The notes: generated by a model not told the origin, from the letters alone. A stretch of DNA of 64,000 bases from Calothrix brevissima NIES-22 (GCF_002367995.1 NZ_AP018207.1:2242660-2306659), one strand, 5' to 3'. Numbered from the stretch's first letter, positions 51,737-60,799 are shown. A program made the numbers and translations.

Positions 51737-52053
51737 GGGAACTCCAGAAAATAAATTATCCCAAATTGTAGGGACGGAGGTAACCCATACGTGTCAACTT
51801 AAGGTGAAACCCGCTTTGTAGCAAGCTTTTTGCCCTCACCCCCAGCCCCTCTCCCACCGGGAGAGGGGAGCAAGAGATCTAATTCCCCTTCTCCTGGGGG
51901 AGAAGGGGTTAGGGGATGAGGGCGAAAGTTTTTGTACAACACGCGCCGTATATAGCTTTTAGCTTAAGTTGACACCTATGGAGGTAACCCCGCCCCTACG
52001 AGTTGCGAGCTTGGTAAATTAATGATTGGGATGTTTTTTTATTTGGAAGTCCC
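51737..52053. mobile_element. MITE with GGGAACTCC ends, interrupted by another MITE
   Basis: The left end GGGAACTCCAGAAAATAAAT (from 51737) and the right end TTTTTTTATTTGGAAGTCCC (to 52053) are imperfect inverted repeats. Inside lies the second MITE, 51791-51975, with its own flanking symmetry. A shorter relative is at 60080-60193. This is a nested insertion and shows the relative age of the two families. Confidence 0.65.
51791..51975. mobile_element. 185-bp MITE with GTGTCAACTTAA ends, copy 2
   Basis: The ends GTGTCAACTTAA (51791-51802) and TTAAGTTGACAC (51964-51975) and the same inner CCTCACCCCCAGCCCCTCTC and GGGTTAGGGGATGAGGGC pairing arms as the copy at 22767-22950. Outer flanks (GTAGGGACGGAGG against its partner CCGCCCCTAC) extend the symmetry as in copy 1. 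Confidence 0.85.
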
Positions 52054-52159
52054 TATGAGGAACAACTGACAACTGACAGTAAAAAGCTAATGACTAATTT
52101 GCACCTTTAGCCATTAGCGATTTTTCATTACCTATAACCCATTTTGGTGACTACAAATC

Positions 52160-53515
52160 TCAGTTAGCGAATTCCGCACGCAACTGGTTAACAACTTGAT
52201 CCAATCCCACGGAATGAGCGGCTTTAAACAATAAACGATCGCCTGCTTGCACAAATGTCTTTAATCTCGCCACTAATTCCGCATGGGTGGCAAAGCATTC
52301 TGAGGGGATACCCTGAGCACTTTTGGCGATCGCTTCGGCATCGGTACCATCAACTAACACCAATAACCCATCTAATTGCAATTTCTGCACCGTTTCGCCG
52401 ACTCGCTGGTGCAATTGCGGCGATCGCTCTCCTAATTCTTTCATTGCGCCTAAAACTGCAATTTTGCGCTTTCCTGGGGTATCTGCTAATAATTGCAAGG
52501 CTGCCAGCATAGCTTCTGGTGCAGCATTGTATGTTTCATCTAAGATTACCACATCGTTGGGTAAAGCAAAACGCTGCGATCGCCCGGTAGGCATGTCAAC
52601 TTTAACACCAGATTGCAAGCTAGCCCAATCAATACCCACAACCTGAGCCACTGCTAAAGCTGCTAAGAAATTTGTGGCATTGTGACGACCGGGTAAAGGT
52701 AGCGGTAGTTGCATATCTCCTAGTGTCAGGGTTTGATTATCTACCACCTTTCCTGAGATATCGCCGCCAGATAAGCCGTAAGTGATGACTTTTCCTTGCC
52801 AAACCTTTGTGGCTGTGGACATTAGTAAGGGATGATCCTGATTGAGAATGGCGACGCTATTTTGAGGCATTTCGGCTAATAACTCACATTTAGCTTCAGC
52901 GATCGCAACTTCTGAACCAAGTAATTCAATATGTGCCGTCCCGACGTTAGTAATAACGCCAATTGTCGGATTAGCAATATGAGTGAGTTCAGCAATTTGT
53001 CCCTTACCTCGCATCGCCATTTCAATTACAGCGAAATCATGTTCTGGGGCGAGTTCTAAGAGAGTTTTCGGCACACCAATTTCGTTATTGTAATTTCCAT
53101 AAGTTTTATGGACTCGTCCTTGAGTGGCTAAAACTGCGGCGATCAGTTCTTTAGTAGTAGTTTTACCGACAGAACCAGTAACACCAATTACCGGGATGTT
53201 AAAGCGATCGCGCCACCAACGAGCAATTTTTTGATAAGCTTCTAGAGTATTTTTGACTTGTAATACTGGTAATCCGGGATTTTCATATTCAAAATCAACA
53301 ATCGCCGCGATCGCACCTTTAGCGATAGCAGCTGCAACAAACTCATGTCCGTCAAACTTTTCACCTCGCAAAGCCACAAATACCTCACCTGGCTTGAGGA
53401 TACGAGTGTCTGTTTGGATACCGCTACCCAACTGTGCTAAAGCCGCAGTTGATAAGTTTACAGGCTGTGCTAAAAGAATTTCCACCAGTTGATTTAAAGT
53501 CGCAGAACAAGGCAT
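52160..53515 (-). CDS. murF: MurF, UDP-MurNAc-tripeptide-D-Ala-D-Ala ligase
   Basis: Cytoplasmic ATP-dependent ligase adding D-Ala-D-Ala to UDP-MurNAc-tripeptide, the last soluble step of peptidoglycan precursor synthesis. The 451-residue length is normal. The N-terminal substrate domain has SGIQTDTRILKPGEVFVALRG, the central P-loop is VIGVTGSVGKTTTKELIAAV, and then come YGNYNNEIGVPKTLLEL and VILDETYNAAPEAMLAAL; the C-terminal domain contains VLGAMKELG. All are Mur-ligase signatures. A convergent TetR-fusion gene is separated from it by repeat DNA at 53553-53722. Confidence 0.92.
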   Translation of the reverse strand: MPCSATLNQLVEILLAQPVNLSTAALAQLGSGIQTDTRILKPGEVFVALRGEKFDGHEFVAAAIAKGAIAAIVDFEYENPGLPVLQVKNTLEAYQKIARWWRDRFNIPVIGVTGSVGKTTTKELIAAVLATQGRVHKTYGNYNNEIGVPKTLLELAPEHDFAVIEMAMRGKGQIAELTHIANPTIGVITNVGTAHIELLGSEVAIAEAKCELLAEMPQNSVAILNQDHPLLMSTATKVWQGKVITYGLSGGDISGKVVDNQTLTLGDMQLPLPLPGRHNATNFLAALAVAQVVGIDWASLQSGVKVDMPTGRSQRFALPNDVVILDETYNAAPEAMLAALQLLADTPGKRKIAVLGAMKELGERSPQLHQRVGETVQKLQLDGLLVLVDGTDAEAIAKSAQGIPSECFATHAELVARLKTFVQAGDRLLFKAAHSVGLDQVVNQLRAEFAN

Positions 53516-53549
53516 AAGCGAGGAACTGTTTTAAAGCATAAATTATTGA

Positions 53550-53722
53550 AATATGGTCAATGGTCAAGGGTCATTAGTCAATAGTCAGTTGTCAGTTGTC
53601 ATTTGTCAGTTGTCATTTGTCAGTTGTCAGTTGTCATTTGTCCTCCTTGTCCCCCTTGTCCCCCTTGTCCCCCTTGTCCTCCTTGTCCCCCTTCCCTTGT
53701 CCCCCTTGTCTCCCTTGTCCTC
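53550..53722. repeat. Heptamer array joined to STRR array
   Basis: Heptamers of the TCAGTTGTCA/TCATTTGTCA type (53553-53640) run into about eight CCCCCTTGT 9-mers (53641-53725) that end at the stop codon of the TetR-fusion gene. A 61-codon frame across it is a repeat artefact. Confidence 0.8.
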
Positions 53723-54952
53723 TCAATTCGGTTTATGATCCAACCTAGTAGCTTGCTCTAATGCGGCTTTTTCTTTGGATCTGCGCGCGTAGGGTTGTAA
53801 TTGAGTGCGATCGCAACCGGTGAGGATGCTCAAGTTTTCTAAGGTAATTCCGCGCATTAACATTTCTACGCGCCAAGTATGTTGTGCTTGAGCGATCGCT
53901 GGGGGTTGTCCTTGGGGTGTTAACATTCCTGCTGTCCAGATTTCCCAATGGCTGTTAATTTCTGAGGAGGAAATTGCTTCGCCTAAGCTGTTGAGAAACA
54001 TCGCTGTTTGCCGATCCTTGCGACTCTTGAGCCATTTAGTTAAGGGATTGTTAGTATAAGAGCCGTACTGTTTCCCTAAAATCCATTGATTTACAGGGAC
54101 TTGGCGGACTAATCCGGGAGTGGTAATTTGCAAAAAGTGTCCTTGATCGTCGTAGATTTGATGCGATCGCTGTAAGTTAACTATTTCTGTAGGCAATAAG
54201 CCAGCTGCAAATAATATATAAGCTAAAGCCAAATCTTGTAGTCCTAATCTCCTGGCTTGGCGCAAAATTTCATGGACTAACGCCGCAGGTAAATCAGCTA
54301 CCTCTATACTGACATCATGTTCTACACCATGATTAATTGCTAATTCTGGTGAAGGTGACATCGCACCGCGTAAAAATAATTCCACCAAGTTCTCTAAAAA
54401 ATCATCTCTGTCTTCCCAGAGTTCGTGAAATTCGCTAGTAAACTCGATTACGGCGTAGCCTAACAGCATCCCATTCAGCAAACTGGCTAATTTTTCTGCC
54501 GGTAGATAGGTATTTAAGTGTCCTTGCTCAATTACTGTAGCTAAGTATTGAGCGACATAGCGGTTAGCTTCCGTTAAACCCCTACCCAAAGCGCGACGAT
54601 TTTCGGCTGGGTATCGATCGGCTTCACCCACTACAGATCTGACAAATTCCGGTACCCGCTCTAGTGCAAGCAAGCTATCACTTGCATAATCTTTCAGGGC
54701 TTGGTAAACGCTACCTGGGGGACTAGCGCGACGTACTAAAGATTCGCCTAAGTTCTTAAAAGCCGCAGATTCTTCCAAAACAGCTAACATCAGCCCATTT
54801 TTATTACCAAAGTGGCGAAATAATGTGACTTCATTTACTTCAGCTTTTTCGGCGATTTGCCGGGTAGTAGTATTGCTGACTCCTTGGGCTGTAAATAGTT
54901 CCAGCGCTGCTTGAATCAGGCGTTGACGAGCTGAATGGGTGGGAGATGCCAT
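53723..54952 (-). CDS. TetR/AcrR regulator fused to degenerate tyrosine-recombinase-like domain
   Basis: 409 residues. The N-terminal TetR part has ARQRLIQAALELFTAQGVSN and the HTH TTTRQIAEKAEVNEVTLFRH (28-47), with a ligand-binding helical domain to about 195. The C-terminal part (about 220-390) looks like a phage-integrase catalytic fold: AYILFAAGLLPTEIVNLQ (normal GLRxxEI, the first Arg lost), HTWRVEMLMRGITLENLSIL (HxxR kept, 358-361) and LQPYAR (Tyr388). Without the first Arg it should not recombine and may only bind DNA. ATG 54952 is chosen because the longer start covers an operator-like palindrome. Confidence 0.75.
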   Translation of the reverse strand: MASPTHSARQRLIQAALELFTAQGVSNTTTRQIAEKAEVNEVTLFRHFGNKNGLMLAVLEESAAFKNLGESLVRRASPPGSVYQALKDYASDSLLALERVPEFVRSVVGEADRYPAENRRALGRGLTEANRYVAQYLATVIEQGHLNTYLPAEKLASLLNGMLLGYAVIEFTSEFHELWEDRDDFLENLVELFLRGAMSPSPELAINHGVEHDVSIEVADLPAALVHEILRQARRLGLQDLALAYILFAAGLLPTEIVNLQRSHQIYDDQGHFLQITTPGLVRQVPVNQWILGKQYGSYTNNPLTKWLKSRKDRQTAMFLNSLGEAISSSEINSHWEIWTAGMLTPQGQPPAIAQAQHTWRVEMLMRGITLENLSILTGCDRTQLQPYARRSKEKAALEQATRLDHKPN

Positions 54953-54965
54953 AAAAATCAAGAAT

Positions 54966-54980
54966 GCAAGTAGCACTTGC
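54966..54980. promoter_or_regulatory. Candidate TetR operator 1
   Basis: GCAAGT-AGC-ACTTGC, a perfect 6-bp inverted repeat, 14 bp before the TetR-fusion start. A nearly identical site stands 46 bp further on. Two matched palindromes in the spacer between a TetR gene and its divergent neighbour suggest autoregulation; the assignment is inference. Confidence 0.6.
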
Positions 54981-55011
54981 AGATAAAAAAAGAAGTTGTT
55001 AGAATACAAAT

Positions 55012-55026
55012 GTAAGTGATACTTGC
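55012..55026. promoter_or_regulatory. Candidate TetR operator 2
   Basis: GTAAGT-GAT-ACTTGC, same arms and spacing as operator 1 with a single change. It lies 110 bp upstream of the desC start and 60 bp from the TetR start, so it could block either promoter. Confidence 0.6.
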
Positions 55027-55135
55027 TCTACTTTACTGTAACCAACTTATACAGAACGGGTAATTCCCTTGTCACCAATGCAAGAGTACATCCGCAAAAA
55101 GCAGATCGCTTAATTCATCATCAACAGGAATTTTT

Positions 55136-55990
55136 ATGACTGCAAAATCTCTGACGTTCACCCCCGAACAAGGAACGTCAAAGCTCAGTTGGACGAACGT
55201 ATTATTTTTTGGTACAGTTCATCTATTAGCGCTCTTAGCGCCTTGGTTTTTTTCTTGGTCAGCATTAGGTGTACTGCTGTTTTTGCACTGGTTACTCGGC
55301 AGCATTGGGATTTGTCTGGGATATCACCGACTTTTGAGCCATCGGAGTTTCCAAGTACCGAAATGGTTAGAATATGCGATCGCTACCATTGGTGCTTTAG
55401 CATTACAAGGCGGGCCGATTTTCTGGGTAGGTGGACACCGTCAGCATCACGCCCATACTGAAGATATCAACTTAGATCCTTACTCTGCCACAAAAGGGTT
55501 TTGGTGGAGTCACATGTTATGGATTTTTTACCCCCGTACAGAATTCTTTGATGCGGAAATATATCAAAAATATGCACCAGATTTAGCTCGTCAACCATTT
55601 TATCGTTGGTTAGATCGCTACTTTTTGCTGTTGCAAATACCCTTGGGTGTGTTGTTATATGCTTTAGGCGGTTGGTCTTTCGTAATATATGGTATGTTTG
55701 TCCGCGCCGTCTTATTATGGCACTCCACTTGGTTTGTTAACTCAGCAACTCACAAATGGGGTTATCGTACCTTCGATCATACGGATGATTCCCGCAATCT
55801 TTGGTGGGTATCCTTGGTAACTTATGGCGAAGGATGGCACAACAACCATCATACTTATCCCCATGTTGCCAAATCTGGATTTGCTTGGTGGGAAATCGAT
55901 ATTACTTGGTGGAGTATTAAAGCGCTGAAGACTTTAGGTTTAGCGAAAAAAGTCATTATGCCACCTTCGAGTAGCGCTAGCCAAGGATAA
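55136..55990 (+). CDS. desC: Delta-9 acyl desaturase DesC
   Basis: Membrane di-iron enzyme that introduces a double bond at position 9 of acyl chains, in cyanobacteria on lipids, supporting membrane fluidity in cold or light stress. The 284-residue protein carries the three histidine boxes: HRLLSH (64-69), HRQHH (101-105) and HNNHH (235-239), with two pairs of hydrophobic segments between. These boxes are those of the stearoyl-CoA/DesC family rather than delta-12 or delta-6 enzymes. A divergent TetR-fusion gene with paired operator-like palindromes lies upstream and may control it. Confidence 0.88.
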   Translation: MTAKSLTFTPEQGTSKLSWTNVLFFGTVHLLALLAPWFFSWSALGVLLFLHWLLGSIGICLGYHRLLSHRSFQVPKWLEYAIATIGALALQGGPIFWVGGHRQHHAHTEDINLDPYSATKGFWWSHMLWIFYPRTEFFDAEIYQKYAPDLARQPFYRWLDRYFLLLQIPLGVLLYALGGWSFVIYGMFVRAVLLWHSTWFVNSATHKWGYRTFDHTDDSRNLWWVSLVTYGEGWHNNHHTYPHVAKSGFAWWEIDITWWSIKALKTLGLAKKVIMPPSSSASQG

Positions 55991-56142
55991 ATTGTCAGCA
56001 AATTAAAGTTTATCTCCTATGCCCACAGTGCGATCGCACTGTGGGCAAAATTATCTCGATCAATTTCAGCACATAATACTTACAGCGATTACGGGAATAC
56101 TGAAATAAAGACGAATCGCCAGATTTGGCTAATTTGCATTTT

Positions 56143-58806
56143 ATGAATTCGCCCTTTATTCTCACTATTGCTGGAATAGTTACTACTGTACATCTGGTAT
56201 TGACTCAACCTTGTTACCCTCAAGCGATCGCCCCAGATGGTAGTCTGAATACAAATGTTACTTCTACTGATGGGTTAAATTTTTCCATTACAGGTGGTAA
56301 TCAAGCTGGCGGTAATCTTTTTCATAGCTTTAGCGAATTCTCTGTACCTAATGGTGGTTCTGCTAATTTTAATCATGCTGCCTTCATTCAAAATATTATC
56401 AGTCGCGTGACTGGGATAATGCCTTCTCATATCAATGGCATAATCCATACTCAGGGAAATGCTAATTTATTCTTAATTAATCCTAATGGCATTATTTTTG
56501 GTGCTAATGCCCAATTAGATATTGGCGGCTCATTTTTAGCAACTACTGCTAAAAGTTTACAGTTTGCCGATGGCAAAGAATTTACTACAAATATAGATAA
56601 AAATCCTCCTTTATTAAGTATCAATGTTCCTATCGGATTACAATTTTCTAGTAATTCAAAACCTATCCAAGTACAAGCAGCTAATCTGAAAGTTCCCATC
56701 AATCAAACTCTTGCACTGATTGGTGGCGAAATTAATATTAATAGCAGTCAATTAACTGCCGATAGCGGTCATATTGAACTCGGTGGAATAGCCGATGCAG
56801 CTACGATTGGATTTTCATTAAACGCGAATCGGTCACAATTCAATTTTCCAGACAATATTACCAGAGCTAATATATCAATCACAGATAATTCTTTAGTCAC
56901 AACCAGTGGTGATGGTGGAGGTAGTATTCAAATAACAGGAAAACAGTTGTTCATTGAGAATTCTTGGGTAAAAGCGGATACATTAAGTGATATTTCTGGT
57001 GCAAATTTAAAATTAAATGCTTCAGATTCAATCATAGTCTCAAGCAACAGAACAACCGGACTGTTTACAGATGGATTATTTGCCACAACTAGTGGTAGTG
57101 GTGATAGCTTAGGCATCACAATCAATACTAACAATCTTCAGGTTCAAGGTGAAGCTCGTATCTCTACAGCAACGTTAGAAAACTCTTCCGGTAAAGGAGG
57201 TAATTTAACCATTAATGCTAAAGCAGCAGTTGAATTAATTGGTACTGATTCTGATAAGTTTGATTTATTTACTGGGTTATTAGCAGATACTTCTGGTACT
57301 GGTAGCGGGGGAAATTTAACAGTAAATACCGGGCGATTATTCGTGCATCACGGAGCGCAAATATCTGCTGCAACTATAGGAGATGCCACAGGTGGAAACT
57401 TGACGATTAATGCTGCTAATAGTGTGGAATTAATCGGAGTCACAGATTCTGATTCTTTCAGTAGTGGCTTGTTTACAGCAGTTCAAGAAGGTAAGGGACA
57501 AGGTGGTGATTTAATAGTTAACACTAAGAAGTTAATTATTCATGATGGGGCACAAATTTTTGCAGGTACTACAGCAGCAGGAAATAGTGGAAATATTATC
57601 ATTAATGCTAGAGACTCTGTCAACGTTAGCGGAGTATCCCTAATTCAGAAAATTCCTGGTGGTGTTTTCAGTGGTAGCAATCCCAATACTACTGGCAATG
57701 CCGGGAATATAATCATTAATACGCACCAATTAATAGTAGAAAATGGAGGTAATATTGCTGTTGAAACCCTTGGTTCTGGTAAGGGAGGAGTCGTAAAAAT
57801 TAATGCCACTGATTCTATTAAATTGCTAGGGCAAGGCCCTCTCAGAACAGATCCGTTAGACGAAAGCAAATTAATCCCAACATTTAGTAGCTTATCTGCT
57901 AGTGTTTTAGATATTGAAAATAATAATCCTGCTGGTAACTTAGAAATTTCCACAGGTAAATTATTAGTCCAAGGTGGTGGTAGGTTAAGCGTGGATAATG
58001 AAGGTAAGGGTAAGGGGGGAAATATTAATATTCAAGCTGACTCTATAGAACTAGATAATAGAGGTAATCTACAACAAGATTCTGGAGGAATTCAAGCTAC
58101 AACTAAATCGGGTGAGGGAGGTAATATTGTCTTACATCTTCAAGATATTTTATTAATGCGAAACGGTAGCAAAATTACTACTGATTCTACAGGTGGTAAT
58201 GGTAATGGTGGAGATATTAATATTACTTCTGGGTTGTTAGTTGCTGCTGATAATAGCGATATTACAGCTAATGCAATTGCTGGTAGAGGTGGGAATGTGC
58301 AAATTACAACGCAAGGAATATTTGGGATTGAATTTCGTCCCGAACTCACGGCTAACAGCGAGATTACAGCTAGTTCTCAGTTTGGTTTAAGTGGAACTGT
58401 AGAAATTACAACTTTAGCTGTAGATCCTACCAAAGGAATTGCTGTTTTACCAACGCAGCCAAATGATGCTTCAACATTAATTACTCAAAGTTGTGGACAA
58501 AATAATCCCGCAACATCCAGCAGTTTAACTGTGATTGGACGAGGTGGTTTACCACAAAATCCTGAGGTGGCTTTGAGTGGCGATTTCACTTTGCAAGATA
58601 TCCAAACAGTCCCCATTTATAGCAGTAGCGATCGCACTAAAGGAGTTACTGCTTTTGCCAGTCTACCACTACCTCACTCTGATGAACTTGTCGAAGCTCA
58701 AGGACTGATAATAACGCCCCAAGGAGATGTGGTTTTAACTGCACAGGTACTAGTAAATACCCCTCATAATTCTGGATTACCCTCAACTACTTGTAATTCA
58801 AATTAG
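56143..58806 (+). CDS. Two-partner-secretion exoprotein (filamentous haemagglutinin N-terminal domain)
   Basis: 887-residue secreted beta-helix protein. A signal peptide (SPFILTIAGIVTTVHLVL, cleavage near CYPQA) precedes the TPS domain: SFSEFSVPNGGSANFNH, ISRVTGIMPSHINGIIHTQG and ANLFLINPNGIIFGANAQLD. The middle is Gly/Asn-rich repeated beta-strands (GKGGNLTINA...). The C-terminal GRGGLPQNPEVALSGDFTLQ block is conserved in cyanobacterial members. ATG 56143 is preferred to the TTG at 56125. No TpsB (outer-membrane transporter) gene is in the window, so it must use one from elsewhere. Role in adhesion is family inference. Confidence 0.85.
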   Translation: MNSPFILTIAGIVTTVHLVLTQPCYPQAIAPDGSLNTNVTSTDGLNFSITGGNQAGGNLFHSFSEFSVPNGGSANFNHAAFIQNIISRVTGIMPSHINGIIHTQGNANLFLINPNGIIFGANAQLDIGGSFLATTAKSLQFADGKEFTTNIDKNPPLLSINVPIGLQFSSNSKPIQVQAANLKVPINQTLALIGGEININSSQLTADSGHIELGGIADAATIGFSLNANRSQFNFPDNITRANISITDNSLVTTSGDGGGSIQITGKQLFIENSWVKADTLSDISGANLKLNASDSIIVSSNRTTGLFTDGLFATTSGSGDSLGITINTNNLQVQGEARISTATLENSSGKGGNLTINAKAAVELIGTDSDKFDLFTGLLADTSGTGSGGNLTVNTGRLFVHHGAQISAATIGDATGGNLTINAANSVELIGVTDSDSFSSGLFTAVQEGKGQGGDLIVNTKKLIIHDGAQIFAGTTAAGNSGNIIINARDSVNVSGVSLIQKIPGGVFSGSNPNTTGNAGNIIINTHQLIVENGGNIAVETLGSGKGGVVKINATDSIKLLGQGPLRTDPLDESKLIPTFSSLSASVLDIENNNPAGNLEISTGKLLVQGGGRLSVDNEGKGKGGNINIQADSIELDNRGNLQQDSGGIQATTKSGEGGNIVLHLQDILLMRNGSKITTDSTGGNGNGGDINITSGLLVAADNSDITANAIAGRGGNVQITTQGIFGIEFRPELTANSEITASSQFGLSGTVEITTLAVDPTKGIAVLPTQPNDASTLITQSCGQNNPATSSSLTVIGRGGLPQNPEVALSGDFTLQDIQTVPIYSSSDRTKGVTAFASLPLPHSDELVEAQGLIITPQGDVVLTAQVLVNTPHNSGLPSTTCNSN

Positions 58807-59512
58807 TCAATCACGAGAAAATCTCACAACCAAATATAGCAATCCTATTTGAGATACCAACAAAAAGGACAAGGGAGACAAGGAGGACAAGGAATTTTAG
58901 ATTTTAGATTTGCGATGCGTGGATTTCAATCTAAAATCTAAAATCCAAAATCCAAAATTGAATTGCCCCATGCCCCATGCCCATTTTCAAACTAGATAAT
59001 TGAGTAACTTTACTTAGCAGATAGTTGAAATGTCAAATGTTAGAGATTGAATAAAGTTACGAGCTAACGATAACAGTATGATTACTGAGATAAAATTTCT
59101 GGAAACTGGGTAAAATAAATTTATCTTAAAGAAAAAATAATTGTATAGCAATTATATATTGCACCACCAAATCAGGATTTTTATGGCTTTCACAGCTAAT
59201 ATACATTAATTGCTAATGTAACAAACAGCAATTTCAGTAATTCTATTTTAAAGCATAGATAAACTCTACATAGTGCTAGTAGCTTGCTATTACCATGTTT
59301 GCCTTAAAGTTGATTTAAAAATAGAGAATTTACAGGGAAGCAGAAATTGTCAACAATATGATTAAATAACGATTGTACGGGGTTATAACTATTTCAATCT
59401 GAAAAAAATATCAGCATGAGTTAATACCTCCTTGCTGATATAAATGATGACTGCAAAATAAATTTGCTGAGTTTTTTGTTGGCAATTAGTTTATAAATAA
59501 AAGGTTCAATGT
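58807..59512. repeat. Long intergenic region before the precursor genes, with repeats
   Basis: About 700 bp. It has a lone TAGCAATCCTATTTGAG end of a MITE (58837-58853), an inverted copy of the composite repeat (58860-58985: STRR units, then AATTTTAGATTTTAG...GATTTTGG-type arms and CCCCATGCCCC) and about 500 bp of A/T-rich DNA to 59512 that probably holds the promoter of the first precursor gene. No gene is seen. Confidence 0.55.
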
Positions 59513-60079
59513 ATGCTAAGTAACTCCCATAACTTAACTAGTACAGAAAGTTTGATTGCAGATCTCAACGATGAAGAATTAGCCGCTTGTGTCGGTGGCT
59601 GTGATATTGCAGTTACTTTTGGGAAAAAGGCGTTGCTAACAGTTCCACTAGTTGAATCAAAATTATTAGGCTATACGAGTGTCAATGCAGGCGTGAAAAT
59701 TATCGATCAAGCTCTAGATCTAGGAGTCACTTACGATCCTAATGGCTCAAAGCGCTTCTTGAGCGATCGCAATGTCAAAGAAGCAGTCGCTGAGATTGAT
59801 GTTCACGATATCCTCAAGGGAATTGTGGATTTACCCATTACCACTTGGAAATATAAAAACCAAGATGAAACAATTCGTCATATAGGCCCGATGGCGCAAG
59901 ACTTTGCAGCAACGTTTAACTGCGGTGAAAGCGATCGCTTTATCAATGCTGTAGATGCTAATGGTGTGGCTTTAGCCGCAATTCAAGCACTGTACCAACT
60001 GATGCAGCAAAAAGATTCCCAAATCAGAGAACTGCAAATACAGTTACTGCAACTACAGCAACAGATAACTGATAAATAA
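59513..60079 (+). CDS. RiPP-like precursor: double-Gly leader plus peptidase S74 domain (1)
   Basis: 188 residues in three parts. Leader (1-29): TESLIADLNDEELAACVGG, an acidic leader ending in a Gly-Gly processing site, like Nif11/NHLP-type leaders. Middle (30-83): starts with Cys30 (GGCDIAVTFGKK) and is variable. C-terminal domain (about 76-165): the S74 (chaperone of endosialidase) fold, with DPNGSKRFLSDRNVKEAVAE (Ser84, Asp85, Lys89), TWKYKNQDETIRHIGPMAQD and GVALAAIQALYQL, then a Gln-rich coiled coil. In phage tail spikes this domain trimerises and cuts itself off at the Ser. The next gene is a relative and a YcaO enzyme follows. Confidence 0.75.
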   Translation: MLSNSHNLTSTESLIADLNDEELAACVGGCDIAVTFGKKALLTVPLVESKLLGYTSVNAGVKIIDQALDLGVTYDPNGSKRFLSDRNVKEAVAEIDVHDILKGIVDLPITTWKYKNQDETIRHIGPMAQDFAATFNCGESDRFINAVDANGVALAAIQALYQLMQQKDSQIRELQIQLLQLQQQITDK

Positions 60080-60193
60080 GGGAACTCCAAAAAATAAATT
60101 ATTTCGTTTAAGTCGTTGACTGTTGACAGTTAACAGTTAACAGTCAACAATCAACAATCATTAGGGAATATTTTTTTACGTGGAAATCTCTAA
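60080..60193. mobile_element. Short MITE with GGGAACTCC ends containing heptamers
   Basis: GGGAACTCCAAAAAATAAAT at the left (from 60080) and TTTTTTTACGTGGAAATCTC at the right (to about 60193) are imperfect inverted repeats matching the family at 51737. Inside is a run of GACTGTTGACAGTTAACAGT heptamers (60117-60165) that is itself partly palindromic (GTTAAC). It lies between the two precursor genes. Confidence 0.6.
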
Positions 60194-60268
60194 GCTCGAT
60201 TTATCGCAAAATATCAGTAATTAGCCAATATTGCCCATATCTAATTTCAGACGCTCATCAGGAAAATT

Positions 60269-60799
60269 ATGTACAATAATGACCAAAACCCGTTACCAAC
60301 AGCCAGCTTAATTGAAGAATTAACGGATGATGAATTAGCAAATTACATGGGCGGTACTGGCTATATTAATCCAGCACGACAAGAAATTCCTGGAAATAGC
60401 GGAACATTAAATGCACCAGGGTTACAAAATAACGCCAATTTTTATCTAGATCCCAATGGCTCAAAACGCTTTATCAGCGATCGCCATGTCAAAGAAGTTG
60501 TAGCTGAGGTGGATGTTCAGGCTATTCTTTTGGGAATTGCCAATTTACCCATAACTTCTTGGAAGTATAAAAACCAGGATGAAACAATTCGTCATATAGG
60601 CCCGATGGCGCAAGACTTTGCGGCAATTTTTAACTGTGGTGAAAGCGATCGCTTTATTAATACTGTAGATGCTAATGGTGTGGCTTTAGCCGCAATTCAA
60701 GCACTTTACCAAAAATTGCAAGCTCAAGATTTAGAAATAAATAGCCTAAGTCAGCAAATTAGCGAAATAAAACAGCATCTATTAATCAAGTCCCAATAA
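60269..60799 (+). CDS. RiPP-like precursor: double-Gly leader plus peptidase S74 domain (2)
   Basis: 176 residues, same build as the gene 189 bp upstream. Leader TASLIEELTDDELANYMGG puts the Gly-Gly at 28-29, exactly as in the first. The middle (30-69) is different: TGYINPARQEIPGNSGTLNA, with no Cys but Thr, Ser and Asn. The S74 part has SKRFISDRHVKEVVAE (Ser70, Asp71, Lys75) and IRHIGPMAQDFAA, nearly identical to the sister. A coiled-coil end (INSLSQQISEIKQHLL) follows. Conserved leader and tail around a divergent middle is the pattern expected of a paralogous precursor pair. It lies 53 bp before the YcaO gene. Confidence 0.75.
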   Translation: MYNNDQNPLPTASLIEELTDDELANYMGGTGYINPARQEIPGNSGTLNAPGLQNNANFYLDPNGSKRFISDRHVKEVVAEVDVQAILLGIANLPITSWKYKNQDETIRHIGPMAQDFAAIFNCGESDRFINTVDANGVALAAIQALYQKLQAQDLEINSLSQQISEIKQHLLIKSQ

